In this document: in pieces, positions 17,413 through 25,045 of the stretch
How the letters are laid out: each line of letters opens with the position of its first letter
How positions within the stretch are numbered: the stretch's first letter is position 1
Assembly: GCA_963740835.1 (NCBI GenBank)
Contig: CAVUFH010000004.1
Coordinates: 140,900 to 204,899, forward strand
Reading direction: 5' to 3'
Source: CAVUFH01 sp963740835
GTDB taxonomy: Bacteria; Actinomycetota; Acidimicrobiia; IMCC26256; PALSA-610
DNA length: 64,000 nucleotides
Program-made: the position numbers and the translations under genes
The notes under the pieces: generated by a model
Databases searched by the model: none
What the model saw: only the letters and a program-made list of their open reading frames with translations
What the model was told of the DNA's origin: nothing

Positions 17413-17459
17413 ACTTGCGTGAGTTCGGCCATCGCGCGGGTGGGTGAAGTCACGCAAGT
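17413..17459. repeat. 10-bp inverted repeat between hyuA and hyuB
   Basis: ACTTGCGTGA (17413-17422) and TCACGCAAGT (17450-17459) are perfect complements separated by 27 bp, filling the 64-bp gap between the hyuA stop and the hyuB ATG. There is no T-run. The separation of arms suits either an operator or an mRNA stem that would sequester the hyuB start region. Confidence 0.7.
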
Positions 17460-17469
17460 ATGGAGCTCG

Positions 17470-19005
17470 ATGGACGCGGCCGAGTTGCAGGTGTTGATCT
17501 CCCGGCTCACGGGAGTGGCCGAGGAGATGGGCGCGGTGCTGCGCCGCGCCGCGTACAGCCCGAACATCAAGGAGCGGGCCGACTGCTCGGCCGCGCTGTT
17601 CACTGCCGACGGCGCGCTGCTCGTGCAGGCCGAGCACATCCCGGTGCATCTCGGTTCGATGCCGGCGGCGGTAGGCGCTGCGATCGACGTGTGGGGCTCG
17701 CGGCTCGGGCCGGGTGAGCAGGTGATCCTCAACGATCCCTTCGCGGGCGGCACCCACCTCAACGACGTCACGATGGTTGCGCCCGCGTTCGCCGCGGACG
17801 GCACGCTCGTCGGCTGGGCCGCGAACCGCGCGCACCACGCGGACCTCGGGGGCATGGCGCCGGGGTCGATGCCCCCGGAAGCAACCGAGATCTATCAGGA
17901 AGGGCTACGGATCCCGCCTGTGCGCGACACACCCGAGGTCGAGGCGATCTTCGTCGCCGCATCCCGCACGCCGGAGGAACGACGCGGGGACCTCGACGCG
18001 CAGCGCGGTGCCAACCGACTCGGCGTCGCCCGGCTGCTCGATCTCGCGAGTGCGCCGTTCGACGCGATCGTCGAGTACGGCGAGCGCCGCATGCGCGCCG
18101 CGCTCCGAGCGCTCCCGGACGGAGTCTTCGAGTTCGAGGACTGGCTCGACTCGACCGGGGGACCCTCAGGATCGCAACCGGCGCGGATCTCGGTGCGGGT
18201 CACCGTGACCGGCGACGAGATCACCTTTGACTTCCGCGGCAGCGACGATCAGCGGCCGGGCACGGTGAACGCGGTGGAGGCGGTGACGGTGAGTGCCGTC
18301 GCGTTCGCGATCCGTTCGGTCACCGACCCGTCGATCCCCGCGAACGGCGGCGCGCTGCGACCGGTTCACGTCATCACGCGGCCGGGGTCGATCGTTGCCG
18401 CACAACCGCCCGTGGCCGTCGGTGCCGGCAACGTCGAGGTGAGCCAGCGCGTCGCGGACGTATGCCTCGGCGCGCTTTCCCTCGCCGTACCCCAGCGGGT
18501 GGGCGCGGCGTCGCAGGGGACGATGAACAACGTGCTCATCGGTGGCGCGACGTGGGTCTATTACGAGACGGTCGGCGGCGGGCAGGGTGGGCGTCCGGGT
18601 CCACGCCCGGGGATGAGCGGCGTCCACACTGCGATGACCAACACGCAGGACACTCCGGTCGAGGCGCTCGAGCGCGCGTTCGCGATGCGCGTCCGCCGCT
18701 ACGCGCTCCGCCGCGATTCCGGTGGTGCCGGCGCGGCTCCAGGTGGCGACGGCATCGAACGCGACCTCGAGATGCTCGAGACCGTGACCGTCTCGCTCGT
18801 CACCGAACGACGTGCGTCGCAACCGTGGGGCCTCGCGGGCGGTGAGCCGGGCGCGTCCGGCGAGAACTGGTTGCTGCCGGGCGGCGACGAAGGCCGTGCC
18901 GCACGACTCGCCGACAAGTGCACGGTGACGCTGCAAGCGGGCGACGTTCTGCGCATCCGCACGCCCGGGGGCGGCGGCTGGGGCCGCGGCGGCCAACAGG
19001 CGTGA
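17470..19005 (+). CDS. hyuB: Hydantoinase/oxoprolinase subunit B (HyuB family)
   Basis: A 511-aa catalytic partner of HyuA. It starts MDAAELQVLISRLTGVAEEM and contains RAAYSPNIKERADCSAALF, DPFAGGTHLNDVTMV, HHADLGGMAPGSMP, a conserved GGGQGGRPG region and MTNTQDTPVEALE near the C-terminus, all typical of the B subunit. The ATG at 17470 is chosen because conservation begins there; the frame is open further upstream into hyuA. The gene ends in GTGA, overlapping the next start. Confidence 0.9.
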   Translation: MDAAELQVLISRLTGVAEEMGAVLRRAAYSPNIKERADCSAALFTADGALLVQAEHIPVHLGSMPAAVGAAIDVWGSRLGPGEQVILNDPFAGGTHLNDVTMVAPAFAADGTLVGWAANRAHHADLGGMAPGSMPPEATEIYQEGLRIPPVRDTPEVEAIFVAASRTPEERRGDLDAQRGANRLGVARLLDLASAPFDAIVEYGERRMRAALRALPDGVFEFEDWLDSTGGPSGSQPARISVRVTVTGDEITFDFRGSDDQRPGTVNAVEAVTVSAVAFAIRSVTDPSIPANGGALRPVHVITRPGSIVAAQPPVAVGAGNVEVSQRVADVCLGALSLAVPQRVGAASQGTMNNVLIGGATWVYYETVGGGQGGRPGPRPGMSGVHTAMTNTQDTPVEALERAFAMRVRRYALRRDSGGAGAAPGGDGIERDLEMLETVTVSLVTERRASQPWGLAGGEPGASGENWLLPGGDEGRAARLADKCTVTLQAGDVLRIRTPGGGGWGRGGQQA

Positions 19006-19571
19006 GCGACATCGCCGCGGCCCTGCGCGCGTACGTCCCGCGCTCGGTCATCGAGGAACGCGACGTGGCGCGTGTGCACGCTCTCCTCGACGGCGCCGAT
19101 CCCTGGTCTCGCCGCGCACCGTTGCACGTCACCGGCTCGGCGCTGGTGGTGCACCCGCCGACGCGACGGGTCTTGCTGCGCTGGCACGCGCGTATGCACG
19201 CGTGGCTGCAGGTCGGTGGGCACGGAGAGCCGGGCGAGGCCTCACCGTTCCTCGTCGCGACCCGGGAGGCCGCCGAAGAGACCGGCCTCGACGATCTGGT
19301 GGCATGGCCCGATCGCGCGGTGCCCTGGCTCGTCCACGTCGTGATCGTGCCGGTGCCGGCGGCCCGCGGTGAGCACGCGCACGAGCACGCCGACTTCCGC
19401 TATGTGCTCGCGACGGAATTCCCCGACACCATCGTTGCCGAGGACGCCTCGGCGCGACTGCGATGGTGCACCCTCGACGACGCGGCGCGCCTCGCCGGCA
19501 AGGACAACCTGTGCGTCACGCTCACGCGCGTCGCCGAAGTACTTCCCGTCGCGCCCGGGCCGGGCTCGTGA
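19002..19571 (+). CDS. Nudix hydrolase
   Basis: A 189-aa Nudix protein. The box reads GHGEPGEASPFLVATREAAE followed by ETGL, with the REAAEE metal-binding core. The spacing before the Arg is one residue longer than the textbook box, as in an actinobacterial NTP-hydrolase subgroup. An N-terminal extension of about 40 residues precedes the fold. GTG at 19002 overlaps the hyuB stop (GTGA), so it is translationally coupled to hyuB. The substrate, a nucleoside diphosphate derivative in general, is unspecified. Confidence 0.85.
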   Translation: MSDIAAALRAYVPRSVIEERDVARVHALLDGADPWSRRAPLHVTGSALVVHPPTRRVLLRWHARMHAWLQVGGHGEPGEASPFLVATREAAEETGLDDLVAWPDRAVPWLVHVVIVPVPAARGEHAHEHADFRYVLATEFPDTIVAEDASARLRWCTLDDAARLAGKDNLCVTLTRVAEVLPVAPGPGS

Positions 19572-19605
19572 ACATCGCCATCTGACCGACCGCGACACGA
19601 CGACA

Positions 19606-20175
19606 ATGACGGGCATGATGACCGCGACCGACGTGCTCTACGTGCTCGATCTCCTCGAGGGGGTAGGAATCGTCGCGTGGGTCGACGGTGGTTGGGGTGT
19701 CGACGCGCTGCTCGGCGAACAGACCCGTGACCACAACGACCTCGACCTCGCGATCGACCATTTCGACGTCGACGGCTATCGAGCGACGATGGGCGCGAGC
19801 GGATTCCACGCGACGGAGACACTCCACGCGACGCCCACCAACTTCGTCATGACCGACCGGAACGGACGGGAGGTGGACGTGCATCTCGTCGATCGAGACG
19901 TCGTGGTCGCCGTCGCGGGCGCGATCGATGTCTACGGTCCGAACGGCCTCGCGTACGAGGTCGGGTCGCTCGACGCGACCGGAACGATCGGCGGTCGCAC
20001 CGTGCGGTGTTGCACCGCAGACTTCATGGTGCGGTCGCACACCACGTATGAACCGGACCTCGACGACGCGCGCGACGTGTTCGCCCTGTGCGAACGGTTC
20101 GCGATACCGCTCCCGCAGATGTACGAGCGGTTCCGCGACGCGGTCAGCCGCGGGGCCGGACCCCGACGACCGTGA
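19606..20175 (+). CDS. Nucleotidyltransferase, lincosamide nucleotidyltransferase (LinA)-like
   Basis: A protein of about 189 aa with the pol-beta nucleotidyltransferase core VDGGWGVDALLGEQTRDHND followed by LDLAI. The GG-W-x(2)-D-x-L and paired Asp residues bind metal and ATP. A later Asp in REVDVHLVD supplies the third acidic residue. The layout matches LinA/Lnu enzymes that adenylylate lincosamides, and related chromosomal proteins of unknown substrate. ATGs at 19606, 19615 and 19618 are all possible. The 3' end overlaps the convergent greA by 32 bp. Resistance activity is not implied by sequence alone. Confidence 0.78.
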   Translation: MTGMMTATDVLYVLDLLEGVGIVAWVDGGWGVDALLGEQTRDHNDLDLAIDHFDVDGYRATMGASGFHATETLHATPTNFVMTDRNGREVDVHLVDRDVVVAVAGAIDVYGPNGLAYEVGSLDATGTIGGRTVRCCTADFMVRSHTTYEPDLDDARDVFALCERFAIPLPQMYERFRDAVSRGAGPRRP

Positions 20176-20614
20176 CCGAGAGCTCGCGGCGCGGGCCCTG
20201 GTACGTGACGCTCGTGCCCGGCGCCGCCCCCAGGATGGCCTGCCCTAACGGCGAGTTGGGGGAGAGCACGTCGTAGGTCTCGTCCCGCTCCTCGATCGAA
20301 CCGACGAGATAGGTGGTTGCGTCTTCGTCGCCGTCGTAGCGGAGGTCGACGAGGCAACCGGGTTCGACCACATCGCCCGCCGCGTTCTCGACAACGACCG
20401 CGGTCTTGAGGATCTGCTCGATCTGGCGGACGCGCGCCTCGCTCTTGCCCTGCTCGTCCTTGGCTGCGTCGTAGTCGGCGTTCTCGCTGATGTCCCCGAG
20501 CTCGCGTGCGCGCTCGATGGCGAGCGAGAGCTCGCGGCGGTACTCACCGGTCCGCCACGCCAATTCCTCGCGCAGCCGCTCGTGGGCCTGGGGCGAAAGG
20601 TGTGACTCAACCAT
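20144..20614 (-). CDS. greA: Transcription elongation factor GreA
   Basis: A 156-aa GreA. The N-terminal coiled coil ends in GDISENADYDAAKDEQGKSE, whose acidic tip (D...E at the loop) enters the RNA polymerase channel to stimulate cleavage of backtracked RNA. The C-terminal FKBP-like domain has YDVLSPNSPLGQAILGAAPG. ATG at 20614 begins the conserved VESHLSPQAHERLREEL; the upstream extension is not conserved. It is divergent from the leuB leader, sharing about 40 bp of promoter DNA. Confidence 0.95.
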   Translation of the reverse strand: MVESHLSPQAHERLREELAWRTGEYRRELSLAIERARELGDISENADYDAAKDEQGKSEARVRQIEQILKTAVVVENAAGDVVEPGCLVDLRYDGDEDATTYLVGSIEERDETYDVLSPNSPLGQAILGAAPGTSVTYQGPRRELSVTVVGVRPRG

Positions 20615-20655
20615 GGTCGGGCAGGGTACCCAAGGACCGGAGGGGTTTGACATGG

Positions 20656-20736
20656 GTGTGGTCCGGCGCGATCCTGGTCGTTTCTGTGACTCTGCGACCG
20701 GCACGCCTCGACGCATTCGTCATCGTCATTCCGTAA
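20656..20736 (+). CDS. Branched-chain leader peptide upstream of leuB-ilvE-cimA
   Basis: A 26-codon frame from GTG 20656 with a GGAGGGG ribosome site at 20639-20645. The peptide has two blocks of branched-chain residues: AILVVSVTL (residues 5-13) and FVIVIP at the end. Twelve of 26 residues are Val, Ile or Leu. It is followed by two hairpins and six Ts before leuB, so it looks like an ilv/leu attenuation leader that senses several branched-chain tRNAs. A TTG at 20647 is an alternative start. Confidence 0.75.
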   Translation: MWSGAILVVSVTLRPARLDAFVIVIP

Positions 20737-20758
20737 GCGAACGCCGCCCGGCGTTCGC
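20737..20758 (+). promoter_or_regulatory. Upstream hairpin of the leuB attenuator
   Basis: GCGAACGCC (20737-20745) pairs perfectly with GGCGTTCGC (20750-20758) with a 4-base loop. It starts directly after the leader stop and precedes the terminator hairpin. In an attenuation model it would be the pause or anti-antiterminator stem. Confidence 0.65.
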
Positions 20759-20764
20759 TCGCAA

Positions 20765-20792
20765 CCGTCCACGTCCACGTGGACGGTTTTTT
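20765..20792 (+). terminator. leuB attenuator terminator
   Basis: CCGTCCACG (20765-20773) and CGTGGACGG (20778-20786) form a perfect 9-bp stem with a TCCA loop, followed immediately by six Ts (20787-20792). It lies 88 bp before the leuB ATG, downstream of a branched-chain-rich leader peptide, so it must be conditional. Confidence 0.88.
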
Positions 20793-20814
20793 CGTGAAAG
20801 GACGGGAACTCAAC

Positions 20815-20874
20815 GTGCGGACGCAGTGGAGGCCCGCGAGCCGAAGGCCGCTCGGCGCGAAGCGAAGGGAGCGG
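20815..20874 (+). repeat. Dispersed GTGCGGACGCAG element before leuB
   Basis: This roughly 60-base stretch begins GTGCGGACGCAGTGGAGGC, contains CCGAAGGCCGC and ends with GCGAAGGGAGC. It closely resembles the 69-bp unit repeated at 35441-35710. In its own frame it encodes 22 codons from GTG 20815 to a TGA overlapping the leuB ATG (ATGA). Its AAGGGAG (20864-20870) is placed to serve as the leuB ribosome site. Confidence 0.7.
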
Positions 20875-20879
20875 TTGGC

Positions 20880-21875
20880 ATGACTTCGCACCGGGTGGCG
20901 GTGATCGGGGGCGACGGGATCGGGCCCGAGGTGGTCGCGGTCGCGCTCGATGTCGTGCGCGCGAGCGGCGTCCCGCTCGACACCGTCGACTACGACCTCG
21001 GCGGTGCGCGATACCTCCAGACTGGTGAGGTGATGCCCGATTCGGCGCTCGAAGAGTTGCGCGGGTTCGACGCGATCCTGCTCGGCGCGGTCGGCACTCC
21101 CGACGTACCACCGGGTGTCCTCGAGCGGGGCCTGCTGCTGCGGTTGCGGTTCTCGCTCGATCTCTACGTGAACCTGCGCCCCTTCAAGGCGGGCCCGAAC
21201 CGGCACAACGACGGCGTCGATTTCTACGTGGTACGTGAGAACACCGAAGGGACGTACGCGGGTGAAGGCGGGTTCCTGCGTCACGGCACACCGCACGAGA
21301 TCGCGACGCAAGGTTCGGTCAACACGCGGCTCGGCGTCGAACGGTGCGTGCGCTTCGCGTTCGCATTGGCACGCTCGCGTGAGCGCCGCCACCTCACGCT
21401 GGTGCACAAGACCAACGTGCTGACGTTCGCGGGTGATCTGTGGCAGCGCACCTTCGACGAGGTCGCGGCCGACTTCTCCTGTGTCGGCACGGCGTACAAC
21501 CACGTCGACGCCGCGTGCATCTACTTCGTGCAGGATCCCGGCCGTTACGACGTGATCGTCACCGACAACCTGTTCGGCGACATCCTCACCGACCTCGGCG
21601 GCGCGATCGCGGGCGGGATCGGGCGGGCGGCGTCCGCCAATCTCAACCCGGCCCGCACCGGGCCGTCGCTGTTCGAGCCCGTGCACGGCTCCGCGCCCGA
21701 CATCGCGGGCACCGGTACCGCAGATCCCCGGGCGGCAGTCATCTCGGCCGCGATGATGTGTGAGTTCCTCGGCGAGACCGACGCCGCGGCCCGAATCCAG
21801 AAAGCCGTCGAGAATTCCGACGATGTAACCGGTACGACGAAGCAGATCGGCGACGCGATCGCCGCCGCGCTCTAG
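20880..21875 (+). CDS. leuB: 3-isopropylmalate dehydrogenase
   Basis: A 331-aa NAD-dependent oxidative decarboxylase making 4-methyl-2-oxopentanoate in leucine synthesis. It has HRVAVIGGDGIGPEVV at the N-terminus, RVFNLR-type substrate residues as LYVNLRPFK, VVRENTEGTYAGEGG, and the metal and NAD motifs TDNLFGDILTDLGGAIAGG and EPVHGSAPDIAGTGTADP. Tyr/Lys catalytic regions are present (KTNVL). ATG at 20880 starts the conserved sequence. First gene after the attenuator; ilvE follows after 24 bp. Confidence 0.95.
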   Translation: MTSHRVAVIGGDGIGPEVVAVALDVVRASGVPLDTVDYDLGGARYLQTGEVMPDSALEELRGFDAILLGAVGTPDVPPGVLERGLLLRLRFSLDLYVNLRPFKAGPNRHNDGVDFYVVRENTEGTYAGEGGFLRHGTPHEIATQGSVNTRLGVERCVRFAFALARSRERRHLTLVHKTNVLTFAGDLWQRTFDEVAADFSCVGTAYNHVDAACIYFVQDPGRYDVIVTDNLFGDILTDLGGAIAGGIGRAASANLNPARTGPSLFEPVHGSAPDIAGTGTADPRAAVISAAMMCEFLGETDAAARIQKAVENSDDVTGTTKQIGDAIAAAL

Positions 21876-21899
21876 TCGGCCACTACCAGGAGACCAGTC

Positions 21900-22817
21900 A
21901 TGCCGATCACCCCCACCGAGAAGATCTGGATGAACGGGGAGCTGATTCCGTGGGAGGACGCGAAGATCCACGTCCTCACGCACACGCTCCACTACGGCAC
22001 CGGGGTGTTCGAGGGCGTACGTGCGTACGAGACCGACGACGGACCGGCCGTTTTTCGGCTCACGGACCACATCGTCCGGCTGTTCGACTCGGCCAAGATC
22101 ATGATGATGGAGCTCCCCTACACGGTCGACGAGATCGTGCAGGCGGTGAAGGACACGGTGCGCTCCACCGGGTTGCCGTCGTGCTACATCCGACCCATCG
22201 CGTACTACGGCTACGGCGAGATGGGACTCAACACGCTGCCGTGCAAGGTCGACGTGACGGTCGCATGCTGGCCATGGGGCGCGTATCTCGGCGACGACGC
22301 GGTCAGCAAGGGCGTGCGCATGAAGATCTCGTCGTGGACGCGCCACGACCACAACACCATGCCGCCGCTCTCGAAGACGACGGGCAACTACGTGAATTCG
22401 TCGCTGGCCAAGGTCGAAGCGCTGAAGGCCGGTTACGACGAGGCGATCATGTTGAACCCCGAAGGCCTCGTGTCCGAGTGCACCGGCGAGAACATCTTCG
22501 CGGCGCGCCGGGGCGTGTTGCTCACGCCGCCGCTCGCGGCGGGGGCGCTGCCGGGGATCACGCAGGACTCGGTGATGACCATCGCGCGTGACCACGGTTA
22601 CGAGATCGCGGTCGACCAGATCTCACGCAGCGACCTCTACGTCGCCGAGGAGATGTTCGTGTGTGGTACCGCGGCCGAGGTGAGCGCGGTGAACTCGGTC
22701 GACGACCGCGCGATTCCGTGCCCCGGCCCGATGACGAAGACCATCGCGAGCGAATACGCCAAGGCGGTCCGCGGTCAGATCGACAAGTACAAGGACTGGT
22801 GTGAGCATGTCGGCTGA
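21900..22817 (+). CDS. ilvE: Branched-chain amino acid aminotransferase
   Basis: A 305-aa class IV PLP aminotransferase that performs the last step of Leu, Ile and Val synthesis. It has HTLHYGTGVFEGVRAYET near the start, FRLTDHIVRL, the PLP lysine Lys159 in LSKTTGNYVNS, EGLVSECTGENIF and LPGITQDSV near residue 215. ATG at 21900 has AGGAG about 10 bases upstream. The 3' end overlaps the cimA start region by 11-17 bp, so translation is coupled. Confidence 0.95.
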   Translation: MPITPTEKIWMNGELIPWEDAKIHVLTHTLHYGTGVFEGVRAYETDDGPAVFRLTDHIVRLFDSAKIMMMELPYTVDEIVQAVKDTVRSTGLPSCYIRPIAYYGYGEMGLNTLPCKVDVTVACWPWGAYLGDDAVSKGVRMKISSWTRHDHNTMPPLSKTTGNYVNSSLAKVEALKAGYDEAIMLNPEGLVSECTGENIFAARRGVLLTPPLAAGALPGITQDSVMTIARDHGYEIAVDQISRSDLYVAEEMFVCGTAAEVSAVNSVDDRAIPCPGPMTKTIASEYAKAVRGQIDKYKDWCEHVG

Positions 22818-24462
22818 CGGGGACGTAGACGCAGCGGCGAGCGCCAGCGAGCCTCACAGCAAGCGGTCCGTAGAGATATACGACACGACGCTGCGCGATG
22901 GGTCGCAGCTCGAAGGGATCTCGCTCACCGTCGAGGACAAGCTGCGAATCGCCGAGCAGCTCGACTACCTCGGCGTCGACTACATCGAGGCGGGCTGGCC
23001 CGGCGCGAACCCGAAGGACGACGAGCTGTTCCGGCGCGCGCCCGCCGAGCTGCAACTCGCAGCGAGCACGCTCGTCGCGTTCGGGTCGACCCGACGGGTG
23101 AAGGGCAAGGTCGACAGCGACGACACACTGCGGCACCTGGTCGAGGCGAACGTCGGGACGGTGTGCATCGTCGGCAAGTCATGGGACTACCACGTCCTCG
23201 AAGCGCTCGGCACGACGCTCGACGAAGGAGTTGCGATGGTGCGCGACTCCGTCGAGTTCCTGCGCGGCGCGGGCATGGCCGTGCTCTTCGACGCCGAGCA
23301 CTTCTTCGACGGCTACGCGCGCAACCCGGAGTTCGCGCTGCGCGTGCTCGAAGGCGCGGTCCAAGCGGGCGCGTTCCGTCTGGTGCTGTGCGACACGAAC
23401 GGTGGTGCGCTGCCGCACGATGTCGAACGGGTCGTCGCCGAGGTCGTCGCGTACTTCGGGAGCGACGTCGGGGTCGCCGTGCACCTCCATGACGACGGCG
23501 GCACCGGTGTCGCCAACGCGCTCGCGGGTGTCCGCGGGGGCGCGGTCCAGGTGCAGGGCACGATCAACGGCTACGGCGAGCGCACCGGGAATTGCAATCT
23601 CACGACGATCATCCCGAACCTGACGCTGAAGATGGGGATCGAGACGATCCCGCGTGATCGACTCGAGAGGCTGACGCCCGTTGCGCACCACATCGCCGAG
23701 CTCGTCAACATGCCGCTGAACGCGCAGGCACCGTACGTTGGGCATTCCGCGTTCGCGCACAAGGCGGGATTGCACACGAGCGCGATCGCGAAGCGGCCCG
23801 ACGCGTACGAGCATGTGCAACCCGATGTCGTCGGCAACGGGACGCGTTTCGTCGTCTCGGAGCTGGCCGGGCGTTCGACCCTTGTGCTGAAGGCCAAGGA
23901 GCTCGGGCTCGAGCTCGACGGTCCGCAACTCTCCGAGGTCGTCGAACAGCTCAAGCTGCTCGAGCACGAGGGCTACCACTTCGAGGTCGCCGACGGCTCG
24001 CTCGAGTTGCTGATGCGCCGCATCGGCGGCTGGCGACCCGACTGGTTCGAGGTCGAGTCGTTCCGTGTCATCACCGACGATCGCCGCGGTGTCGATACGC
24101 TCACGGGCGAGACGCAGGCGACGGTGATGACCGAAGCGACGGTCAAGCTCCACGTCGAGGGTGAGCGCCACATCGCCACTGAAGAGGGTAACGGTCCGGT
24201 GAACGCGCTCGACCGCGCGGTGAGGAGTGCGCTCAACGGCCGGTTCCCCGCGCTCGAGCGAGTGCATCTCACCGACTACAAGGTGCGCGTCCTCGACACG
24301 AACAAGGGCACCGGCGCGGTGACGCGGGTGCTGATCGACTCGACCGACGGTGACGCCACGTGGACCACGATCGGTGTCAACGAGAACATCATCGAAGCCT
24401 CGTGGCAGGCGCTGCTCGATTCGATCCACTACGGCCTGCTCCGCGCCCAGGGCAGCCAGTAG
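22801..24462 (+). CDS. cimA: (R)-citramalate synthase
   Basis: A 553-aa enzyme related to LeuA that condenses pyruvate with acetyl-CoA, giving isoleucine precursors without threonine deaminase. It starts with EIYDTTLRDGSQLEGISLTV and has LGVDYIEAGWPGANPKDDEL, HLHDDGGTGVANALAG (metal His), NGYGERTGNCNL and AHKAGLHTSAI. The length and the segments GWPGANPKD and GNCNLTTIIPNL separate CimA from LeuA and homocitrate synthase. A C-terminal LeuA-type regulatory domain starts near residue 400. Starts at GTG 22801 or ATG 22807, inside the end of ilvE. The first 20 residues are Ala/Ser/Asp-rich and not conserved. Confidence 0.92.
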   Translation: MSMSADGDVDAAASASEPHSKRSVEIYDTTLRDGSQLEGISLTVEDKLRIAEQLDYLGVDYIEAGWPGANPKDDELFRRAPAELQLAASTLVAFGSTRRVKGKVDSDDTLRHLVEANVGTVCIVGKSWDYHVLEALGTTLDEGVAMVRDSVEFLRGAGMAVLFDAEHFFDGYARNPEFALRVLEGAVQAGAFRLVLCDTNGGALPHDVERVVAEVVAYFGSDVGVAVHLHDDGGTGVANALAGVRGGAVQVQGTINGYGERTGNCNLTTIIPNLTLKMGIETIPRDRLERLTPVAHHIAELVNMPLNAQAPYVGHSAFAHKAGLHTSAIAKRPDAYEHVQPDVVGNGTRFVVSELAGRSTLVLKAKELGLELDGPQLSEVVEQLKLLEHEGYHFEVADGSLELLMRRIGGWRPDWFEVESFRVITDDRRGVDTLTGETQATVMTEATVKLHVEGERHIATEEGNGPVNALDRAVRSALNGRFPALERVHLTDYKVRVLDTNKGTGAVTRVLIDSTDGDATWTTIGVNENIIEASWQALLDSIHYGLLRAQGSQ

Positions 24463-24472
24463 CGTTCGGGGC

Positions 24473-25033
24473 GTGCCGACCGATCCGTTCGTTCCTGCCG
24501 ACCCCGCTGACCTGCCCCGCCAGCAACAGAACCTGCCGCCGGGCACCGCGCTCCCGCCGGCCCGGCGGTGGCGGTCCGACCGCCCCGGTGACCTGGAATC
24601 GGCATCGCCGCAGGGTGGGCTGTTCGGCAACCCCGGCCCGAACGTCGGCTTCGCCTACACGCTCGCCGAGCACGTCGTCGATCGCATCGTGCTCGCCGAA
24701 CACGAGGACCTGCACGATGTGATTCCGGTGATCGCCGAGATCGCAGGGCGCCGCGCCGCGCTCTTCGGCCGCGCGCCGGTCATCCACGACGTCGAGGTCG
24801 CGCTGAACATCCTCGGCTACGACGGCAGCGCCGATCCGGCGTTCGCCCGTGCTCGCGCGCTGCTCGTGCACGAAGCCGGGCACTCGTACTACCGGCGACG
24901 CGCAATCGTCGAAGCGGTCCCCGAGGCGCTGCTTCGCCGGCCGCCGGGTGAGATCGACAGGGCGGTGTACGAGTGGCGGCGGACGATCACCGAGGGTCAG
25001 TTCCCCGAGCTGGCCCGCCAACCGACGATGTAG
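24473..25033 (+). CDS. Uncharacterised protein with an HExxH sequence
   Basis: A 186-aa protein from GTG 24473. The first 60 residues are Pro/Arg-rich. The rest looks helical and well folded, including VGFAYTLAEHVVDRIVLAEH and an HEAGH sequence at about residues 133-137 (LLVHEAGHSYYRRR). HExxH is the zinc motif of many peptidases, but no downstream third ligand is obvious and the context differs from known metallopeptidases, so it may be chance. I do not recognise the family. It lies 10 bp after cimA and 12 bp before the acyl-CoA dehydrogenase, so it may be in their operon. Confidence 0.72.
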   Translation: MPTDPFVPADPADLPRQQQNLPPGTALPPARRWRSDRPGDLESASPQGGLFGNPGPNVGFAYTLAEHVVDRIVLAEHEDLHDVIPVIAEIAGRRAALFGRAPVIHDVEVALNILGYDGSADPAFARARALLVHEAGHSYYRRRAIVEAVPEALLRRPPGEIDRAVYEWRRTITEGQFPELARQPTM

Positions 25034-25045
25034 CACGGCAAGCTG

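Noticed and set aside
22801..22866. Third copy of the GTGCGGACGCAG element at the cimA N-terminus
   Set aside because: Only a short GACGCAGCGGCGAGC-like stretch is shared. Similarity is too weak to separate from GC-rich coding bias.
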